A DNA stretch of 21,833 nucleotides from a virus. The stretch lies in the IMG/VR virus record IMGVR_UViG_3300009180_000247, positions 1 to 21,833 of that record. One strand, written 5' to 3'. Positions 12,523 to 16,437 of this stretch are shown piece after piece (positions within the stretch are counted from its first letter, which is position 1; every line of letters begins with the position of its first letter). The position numbers and the translations under genes are program-made. Under the pieces are notes generated by a model, which did not search any database, was not told the DNA's origin, and was given only the letters and a program-made list of their open reading frames with translations.

Positions 12523-13377
12523 TTATAGTGAGCTGAACAGGTCATAGTCCTTCTTGCTTGACCATTGTCTATCGGGTGTGTAGCATAGGCAGTCTATGAT
12601 ACTGGTATCACAGTCGAAGCATATCTCACACATGTTGCAGTAGTATGGATTCTCATGCATATCTACGAGTGTCTCGCAGTTAGGGCAGAGGTCTATTACT
12701 TCTTCCCCTTCTTCTTGATAGTAGTGCTTGAGTGCATAGTCATAGGCTAGTTGCTCTGCCTTGTCTAAGTCCCTTGCTGGTGCTTGCCATACTGTAGAGG
12801 GGGTGGTATATGTGGTGCGCTTATGCGACTGATTACTCCACCATATACCAGCATTGTCCCATGTACCTAAGTTCTCATTGACTAGGTAGATTTGGTGCTT
12901 GGCACTAGGGTCTAAGGTTAGGATACATATCTTGCTACCACTAGCCCACTTGCTAACCATAGTCCATACTGTGTCATTGTCAAGTACCGACACGCCACCC
13001 ATAAGTGGCAAGGTATCCTCTGCGAATACTCTAGTGTCGCTACGCTTATCTGATTTCTCAATCGTTACATCTAGTATACCATTGTGTGCTAGGTATGTCA
13101 AGTCTGAATTGCCAACCTTGAATGGGTGGCAGTTAGCCTCGTTCTTAACACCATGCGTGGCGTATCGTGCGTGCCACATGGCGTAGCCGTTAGGATATTG
13201 CTTACGCAATTCCAAGAATCGTGCAATAGATTTTTTAGCAGACATACTACGCTCTGATATGATAGTATCTCCAGCGATAATGGCAAAGCCATAACCGTGA
13301 GGATTACTACACGCACCATTGTGTAGGTCTGTCTTGGTTGGTGTGCTATTGGGTTCACACACCACAAGGATACACAT
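12523..13377 (-). CDS. Class II glutamine amidotransferase with C-terminal zinc cluster
   Basis: 284 residues. The Ntn nucleophile is Cys2, exposed after Met removal. GATase II signatures follow: GYGFAII (28-34), WHARYATHG (68-76, with His69 and Arg71), NCHPF (82-86), LAHNGIL (96-102) and SDT (113-115). These bind glutamine and release ammonia. The synthase domain found in PurF or GlmS is missing; instead residues 230-265 hold eight Cys in CxxC pairs (CPNC, CNMC, CFDC, CLC). Ammonia must therefore go to a partner, most likely the amidoligase encoded 8 nt upstream in the same operon. GAGGTGATGT precedes the ATG. Confidence 0.85.
   Translation of the reverse strand: MCILVVCEPNSTPTKTDLHNGACSNPHGYGFAIIAGDTIISERSMSAKKSIARFLELRKQYPNGYAMWHARYATHGVKNEANCHPFKVGNSDLTYLAHNGILDVTIEKSDKRSDTRVFAEDTLPLMGGVSVLDNDTVWTMVSKWASGSKICILTLDPSAKHQIYLVNENLGTWDNAGIWWSNQSHKRTTYTTPSTVWQAPARDLDKAEQLAYDYALKHYYQEEGEEVIDLCPNCETLVDMHENPYYCNMCEICFDCDTSIIDCLCYTPDRQWSSKKDYDLFSSL
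13073..13101 (-). promoter_or_regulatory. Consensus promoter inside the amidotransferase gene
   Basis: On the minus strand TTGACA (13101-13096), 17 bp, TATACT (13078-13073). It lies over the codons for SDLTYLAHNGIL. It matches the promoters before the other leftward sub-operons and would add transcripts for everything from about 13066 leftward. It may be chance, given that the HNG codons are constrained. Confidence 0.5.
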
Positions 13378-13385
13378 ACATCACC

Positions 13386-14711
13386 TCATGCATTCTCTAG
13401 TGTTGGGTTGGTTATATCTACGCCCGATACCTTATAGATTCGGGAGTATAGGTCGGGATATAGTCCGTTGTTATCTCGTACATAATCAACGAACCATGTC
13501 CAGTCTAGCGCACCTAACTTGACCTCGTCAAGTCGTAGGTCTCTAGTGTATTCTACCATGGCTTGCGCTAAGTCAAGTGCCGATAGAATAGTGCTGACAT
13601 TCATAGTACCACGAAAGAACCTAAGTTCTAGCGTGCCTTGATTCTGCGTATTGACCGCAGAATATCTTTCCGTATTGCTACGGCGTGGGTCTGCTAACTT
13701 GTGCTTGAACGACTTGACTGGTTGGTCATACTGGTTGAAGGTATAGACATCATTGAACCTAGCATAATCGGACTTGCGACCACCGAACTTCATCATGTAT
13801 TCTGCATTAGAATACACGAATGATATGAAGCGGTGCATGTGCGCACCACTTGAGAAGCCAGCGCGAGAGACATGGATATGTATGCCACAGGATTTGGTAT
13901 CCCATGACCTAGCACCATAGTCTAGGCGTAGCGTGTTGATAATATTCCATAGTGTATCACTATGTTCTCGATATTGCAAGTGAGTATGTGGTTGTGTCAC
14001 TATCTCGAACCCGTCATACCCGTCACGACTGATACTGCCGTCATGCTTGATGATACCGATTTTATTTTCTAGTAGAGCGTTGGACGCGTATTCGGATGCA
14101 CCGTCTAGGCTACCGCCTTGAATCTGTGTCTCCAACTCTAGCCCCATATAAAGCCCACTCTTGGACTCGCCATGGAATACTAGCGGTGGCTTGCAGTTGT
14201 AGTCGTGTATAACCTTACGGCAATTACACTCACGACCAACGATAGATGGGTTGCCACTCTGTGTATTCTCACAGTTGCTACACTCATCACCTTCACGATT
14301 ATACTGGTCACAATCGTTACAGTACCATGCGTGTCGGCTAGTGCAGTCATCACACCATGTATCATTATTTATATGATAGTAGTCACTTCTGTCGCTGTAA
14401 CTAGTGCCACAAGGCTCACAATAGAATGTGTTATTCTCGTAGCAATACTCACACCATGACTCATCTTCAACGAAGTAATCGTCACCTGAGAAGGCACTAT
14501 TGCAACGCTCACAATACTTACCGCAAGATTGACAATAGTAACTACTGCCGTCACTAATCGAGTCGTCTGTGCTGGTCAATTCCTCGCAAGACTCGCACCA
14601 TACGGTACAATTCTCACAAGCAATAGAGCCGTCACCGAATCGGCGTTCCGTCTCATCATCTATGATTTGGTCGCATAGACTACATATAATATCTTCTACT
14701 TCTTCTGCCAT
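13386..14711 (-). CDS. Amidoligase (COOH-NH2 ligase) with large N-terminal zinc-ribbon array
   Basis: 441 residues in two parts. Residues 10-150 carry ten CxxC pairs (Cys10/13, 32/35, 39/42, 60/63, 67/70, 87/90, 98/101, 120/123, 131/134, 144/147), spaced like a string of LIM- or ribbon-type zinc modules. Residues 180-400 match the glutamine-synthetase-like Amidoligase_2 fold: GLELET (190-195, metal-binding Glu192/Glu194), HDGS (223-226) with a later Glu236, CGIHIHVSR (275-283), and LELRFFRGT (361-369). Such enzymes use ATP to join a carboxylate to an amine. Substrate and product are unknown; the zinc array could recruit a protein or nucleic-acid target. Its own consensus promoter lies at 14746. 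Confidence 0.85.
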   Translation of the reverse strand: MAEEVEDIICSLCDQIIDDETERRFGDGSIACENCTVWCESCEELTSTDDSISDGSSYYCQSCGKYCERCNSAFSGDDYFVEDESWCEYCYENNTFYCEPCGTSYSDRSDYYHINNDTWCDDCTSRHAWYCNDCDQYNREGDECSNCENTQSGNPSIVGRECNCRKVIHDYNCKPPLVFHGESKSGLYMGLELETQIQGGSLDGASEYASNALLENKIGIIKHDGSISRDGYDGFEIVTQPHTHLQYREHSDTLWNIINTLRLDYGARSWDTKSCGIHIHVSRAGFSSGAHMHRFISFVYSNAEYMMKFGGRKSDYARFNDVYTFNQYDQPVKSFKHKLADPRRSNTERYSAVNTQNQGTLELRFFRGTMNVSTILSALDLAQAMVEYTRDLRLDEVKLGALDWTWFVDYVRDNNGLYPDLYSRIYKVSGVDITNPTLENA

Positions 14712-14745
14712 ATCTACTCACTCCCTTCCTGTATGTTGTAGGTGT

Positions 14746-14774
14746 AGTATAGCATAATCTTATTTAGTTGTCAA
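14746..14774 (-). promoter_or_regulatory. Consensus promoter of the amidoligase module
   Basis: Minus strand: TTGACA (14774-14769), 17-bp spacer, TGC-extended TATACT (14751-14746). The predicted start is near 14739, about 28 nt before the amidoligase ATG with its GGAAGGGAG ribosome site. The -35 overlaps the 3' end of the preceding gene. Confidence 0.85.
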
Positions 14775-14913
14775 ATTGCCCATGCTTGCGCAGTTGCAAC
14801 TTGAGGTACTCAATCTTGCGAGTGAGTCTAGCGTTGGCTAGTGCAGTTGTAATCACTAGGGTCATGGAGACCGATAGTGCTATGATTACGGCGAGCATAT
14901 CCATGTTGGTCAT
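14764..14913 (-). CDS. Small membrane protein with basic tail
   Basis: 49 residues. Residues 6-26 (MLAVIIALSVSMTLVITTALA) form one membrane helix, with two flanking residues polar; the tail LTRKIEYLKLQLRKHGQ is a basic, heptad-like helix facing the cytoplasm. It starts in an ATGA overlap with the upstream gene. Possible roles are membrane anchoring of a complex or superinfection control; none is shown. Confidence 0.65.
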   Translation of the reverse strand: MTNMDMLAVIIALSVSMTLVITTALANARLTRKIEYLKLQLRKHGQFDN

Positions 14914-15065
14914 GCTTCCTGTAATCCTTTAAGGCGTGTCTGCTTGGTAGCAGGTTGCCATGGGGTTGCGAGTAGGTTCGCTTGGAATAGTGCCTTAGCA
15001 CCTTCCCTAGATTCGAGCCACTCACTAGCCCGCAATTCCGCCGTAAGGCGTTGGGTTGCGGTCAT
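14910..15065 (-). CDS. Small basic protein of unknown function
   Basis: 51 residues, mostly helical (LTAELRASEWLESREGAKAL) with a basic C-terminus. AACGAAAGGTGATGA lies just before ATG 15065, and the start forms an ATGA overlap with the upstream gene. No motif was recognised. Confidence 0.65.
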   Translation of the reverse strand: MTATQRLTAELRASEWLESREGAKALFQANLLATPWQPATKQTRLKGLQEA

Positions 15066-15163
15066 GCTTCATCACCTTTCGTTGATAGGCAGGGGCAGGG
15101 TGGATATGCACCTAGTAATAGTCTGCCACAATTTGGGCAGGTATAGAACCTTGGCTTATCCAT
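15062..15163 (-). CDS. Very small zinc-ribbon protein
   Basis: 33 residues: FYTCPNCGRLLLGAYPPCPC, with Cys9, Cys12, Cys23 and Cys25 forming one minimal zinc ribbon. GAAAGGTAAGAGC precedes the ATG. It is the first gene after the promoter at 15191 and is coupled to the next gene by an ATGA overlap. Despite the size, the ribosome site, promoter and overlap support it. Confidence 0.65.
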   Translation of the reverse strand: MDKPRFYTCPNCGRLLLGAYPPCPCLSTKGDEA

Positions 15164-15190
15164 GCTCTTACCTTTCGTGCGTTATGCCAT

Positions 15191-15219
15191 AGTATAGCAT
15201 AGATTCGACACCTTGTCAA
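15191..15219 (-). promoter_or_regulatory. Consensus promoter of the 15163 leftward sub-operon
   Basis: Minus strand: TTGACA (15219-15214), 17-bp spacer ending in TGC, TATACT (15196-15191). The start is predicted near 15184, about 20 nt before the zinc-ribbon ATG. Confidence 0.85.
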
Positions 15220-15224
15220 ATCGT

Positions 15225-15269
15225 GCCACGCTAGGTCGTGAACCTATGTAGCCTATCACTAGGCGTGGC
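15225..15269. other. Predicted three-way-junction structure
   Basis: Three perfect 5-bp stems: outer GCCAC/GTGGC (15225-15229 with 15265-15269), TAGGT/ACCTA (15232-15236 with 15242-15246, loop CGTGA) and GCCTA/TAGGC (15251-15255 with 15260-15264, loop TCAC). A rival fold pairs GCCACGCTAG with CTAGGCGTGGC (one bulge). It lies between the stop of the 15550 gene and the promoter at 15191. It could end or process the upstream transcript, or act as a structured RNA. Confidence 0.5.
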
Positions 15270-15274
15270 GTATC

Positions 15275-15550
15275 CTACTTATTGTGGATATTAAGGTTAA
15301 GGTGTGGCGCGGTGTCGGCGGTAGCCAACTTAGCCACTAGTGCTAATGCGGTTGCTTCATCTAGGGTAGGCAGTACGCGTTCCACCTTGGGGCGATTACT
15401 TGTCACCTTGCCATTACGGGTGCGCTTGAAGGCGCGACCATTTGGCGTGTCGTGTAGTCGCCACCCCGTAGAGCCTAGTCTGCGACTAGTTACTATAGGG
15501 CGTATAGGTGTCATCACGATACTACCGCTTCCCCCGTAAGGGTTAGGCAT
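15275..15550 (-). CDS. Basic protein of unknown function, first gene of the leftward operon
   Basis: 91 residues from ATG 15550, preceded by GCGAAAGGATACCACC. The N-terminus is Gly/Pro-rich (PNPYGGSGS), the middle is strongly basic (TSRRLGSTGWRLH, AFKRTRNGKVTSNRPK) and the C-terminus is helical (LDEATALALVAKLA). The charge suggests nucleic-acid binding. Since it is the first product of the tandem promoter array, it may be an early takeover or regulatory protein. No family was recognised. Confidence 0.65.
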   Translation of the reverse strand: MPNPYGGSGSIVMTPIRPIVTSRRLGSTGWRLHDTPNGRAFKRTRNGKVTSNRPKVERVLPTLDEATALALVAKLATADTAPHLNLNIHNK

Positions 15551-15595
15551 GGTGGTATCCTTTCGCATAGGGTATCTCCCTGTGCTAGTGCGCTA

Positions 15596-15612
15596 ATCGG
15601 TAGCGAGCCGAT
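15596..15612. promoter_or_regulatory. Dyad at the start site of promoter P4
   Basis: ATCGG (15596-15600), 7 nt, CCGAT (15608-15612), directly downstream of the -10 at 15613-15618 and so over the predicted start site. Candidate operator. Confidence 0.45.
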
Positions 15613-15641
15613 AAGATACCATAGTATCTAGCGCGTGTCAA
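15613..15641 (-). promoter_or_regulatory. Tandem leftward promoter P4 (nearest the genes)
   Basis: Minus strand: TTGACA (15641-15636), 17-bp spacer, TATCTT (15618-15613). The spacer and -10 contain the inverted repeat AGATAC-TATG-GTATCT. The start is predicted near 15606, 56 nt upstream of the first leftward ATG. Confidence 0.75.
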
Positions 15642-15681
15642 GTGTTAATGGATATGGTAGTGATACCACGGGCGACCCGCT

Positions 15682-15693
15682 GTTACTAGTAAC
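15682..15693. promoter_or_regulatory. Dyad at the start site of promoter P3
   Basis: The perfect 12-bp palindrome GTTACTAGTAAC lies 1 nt downstream of the P3 -10 element, over the predicted start site. A second ACTAGT overlaps its edge, giving tandem ACTAGT copies. Confidence 0.5.
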
Positions 15694-15694
15694 T

Positions 15695-15723
15695 AGTCTA
15701 GCATATCCATATTCACTTGTCAA
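15695..15723 (-). promoter_or_regulatory. Tandem leftward promoter P3
   Basis: Minus strand: TTGACA (15723-15718), 17-bp spacer ending in TGC, TAGACT (15700-15695). It is 82 bp upstream of P4. Confidence 0.75.
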
Positions 15724-15752
15724 GTGATAGCCAACCAACCGACTATCGGGTT

Positions 15753-15769
15753 GCACCCTTGTGGGGTGC
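15753..15769. promoter_or_regulatory. Dyad downstream of promoter P2
   Basis: GCACCC (15753-15758), loop TTGTG, GGGTGC (15764-15769). It begins about 10 nt after the P2 -10, at or just after the predicted start site, with a second small dyad CCGACTATCGG at 15740-15750. Operator or leader hairpins. Confidence 0.45.
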
Positions 15770-15779
15770 TTGTGGGGTA

Positions 15780-15808
15780 AGTGTAACACACTTGCCCTAC
15801 CTTGTCAA
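15780..15808 (-). promoter_or_regulatory. Tandem leftward promoter P2
   Basis: Minus strand: TTGACA (15808-15803), 17-bp spacer, TACACT (15785-15780). It is 85 bp upstream of P3. Confidence 0.75.
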
Positions 15809-15864
15809 ATCTTGCAATATCGGCGTGTCGTGAGACTTGCCTAGTGCTTGACTTGATGACAGGT

Positions 15865-15893
15865 ACTTTACCCTATCGGCTCACGCTTGTCAA
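15865..15893 (-). promoter_or_regulatory. Tandem leftward promoter P1 (farthest upstream)
   Basis: Minus strand: TTGACA (15893-15888), 17-bp spacer, TAAAGT (15870-15865). It is 85 bp upstream of P2. The nonamer repeats begin at its -35 edge. Confidence 0.7.
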
Positions 15894-15919
15894 GAGGACA
15901 ATTCGGACATGTCGGACAT
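15893..15919. repeat. Three tandem nonamers ending in GGACA(T)
   Basis: AGAGGACAA, TTCGGACAT, GTCGGACAT follow one another without gaps. Related 9-mers recur at 15958, 16005 and 16023. They abut promoter P1 on its upstream side. Confidence 0.65.
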
Positions 15920-15925
15920 TAACCA

Positions 15926-15941
15926 TGTGATTTAGGTCACA
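15926..15941. promoter_or_regulatory. Crp/GlxR-type operator
   Basis: TGTGA-TTTAGG-TCACA is a perfect match to the actinobacterial GlxR/Crp consensus TGTGA-NN-TA-NN-TCACA. Its centre is about 75 bp upstream of the predicted P1 start site, a distance at which Crp-type activators can act. Confidence 0.6.
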
Positions 15942-15957
15942 CCCCCATAAGGTACAT

Positions 15958-15975
15958 ATCAGACATATCGGGCAT
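15958..15975. repeat. Tandem nonamer pair
   Basis: ATCAGACAT followed directly by ATCGGGCAT, same family as the repeats at 15893-15919. Confidence 0.5.
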
Positions 15976-16004
15976 GGAATCACAATTCGGAATTATACAT
16001 TTAA

Positions 16005-16040
16005 TAAGGACATAGCCCCCAAATTGGACATTTAAGACAT
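16005..16040. repeat. Nonamer single copy and tandem pair
   Basis: TAAGGACAT at 16005-16013, then ATTGGACAT at 16023-16031 followed directly by TTAAGACAT at 16032-16040. All copies in the region have the same orientation. Confidence 0.55.
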
Positions 16041-16042
16041 GG

Positions 16043-16073
16043 TTGGTGGATAGTCGCTCAAGCGACAAACCAA
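16043..16073. other. Long inverted repeat
   Basis: Core GTCGCT-CA-AGCGAC (16053-16066) flanked by TTGGT (16043-16047) and ACCAA (16069-16073), which also pair. It could be an operator, or a cruciform or hairpin element of an origin. Confidence 0.5.
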
Positions 16074-16088
16074 TATAGCGATATATCT

Positions 16089-16138
16089 ATTTATCGACAA
16101 TTATATTACTATGTAGATATGTCGATTTATCGACAATT
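16089..16138. repeat. Pair of 14-bp direct repeats with palindromic extension
   Basis: ATTTATCGACAATT occurs at 16089-16102 and again at 16125-16138, exactly 36 bp apart. The second copy is part of the palindrome GTCGAT-TT-ATCGAC (16121-16134). Candidate repressor or initiator sites. Confidence 0.6.
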
Positions 16139-16227
16139 TAGAGGGTAGGTGTAGTGAATCCATGTTTTTGTATGTATTATGTCTTCCCAAATAAATTTCT
16201 GTTATATTATATTAGGGGGCAATATAT

Positions 16228-16246
16228 AGGCCTGACCAGGCCTTTT
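16228..16246 (+). terminator. Terminator-like hairpin in the control region
   Basis: AGGCCTG (16228-16234), AC, CAGGCCT (16237-16243), effectively a 5-6 bp GC stem with a 4-nt loop, followed by TTT. No annotated rightward gene precedes it. It may insulate the late operon from stray rightward transcription or end a small RNA. Confidence 0.55.
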
Positions 16247-16300
16247 AAAAATACTTAGTCAGAATGTGTTCGTTTTAGCACTTTGAACAGGTTATCTATT

Positions 16301-16316
16301 ATGTAATGAATTACAT
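16301..16316. promoter_or_regulatory. 16-bp perfect dyad, candidate operator of the late operon
   Basis: ATGTAAT-GA-ATTACAT, located 120 nt upstream of the terminase start. Its 7-bp arms and 2-bp centre suit a dimeric repressor or activator. Confidence 0.55.
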
Positions 16317-16318
16317 AC

Positions 16319-16348
16319 GGAGTCGCTCCGTTAAGACTCCGCGACTCC
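16319..16348. other. Stem-loop upstream of the terminase gene
   Basis: GGAGTCGC (16319-16326) pairs with GCGACTCC (16341-16348). An alternative uses GACTCC at 16335-16340, and CGGAG-TCG-CTCCG forms a smaller hairpin. It is followed by 30 nt of almost pure A/T. Switching between folds is possible if transcribed. Confidence 0.5.
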
Positions 16349-16437
16349 TATATATTATATATATATAATTATATAATGGGAGAGTTATATCGCTATACAG
16401 GGACCGTTATAAGAGCGATTAACAAGGGGATTAACTG

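Larger units (their letters stand above)
15894..16437. other. Non-coding control region and candidate origin
   Basis: About 540 nt between leftward promoter P1 and the terminase gene with no credible ORF on either strand. It holds nonamer repeats, a Crp/GlxR-type box, several inverted repeats, a 14-bp direct repeat, a terminator-like hairpin and a strongly AT-rich end (about 16345-16377). Iterons beside AT-rich DNA are typical of replication origins, and it separates the leftward operon from the late operon, so it is also the natural control hub. Origin function is inference. Confidence 0.5.

Noticed and set aside
14205-14459. Hydrophobic plus-strand open frame opposite the amidoligase zinc array
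   Set aside because: It is the antisense of repeated Cys/Asp/Glu codons, which gives Val/Thr/Ile strings; no ribosome site or promoter.
15893-16138. Reading the short repeats as a CRISPR array
   Set aside because: Units are 9-14 bp, partly gapless and variable, with no unique spacers of regular length and no cas genes; Cas4-like nucleases are common in phages without CRISPR.
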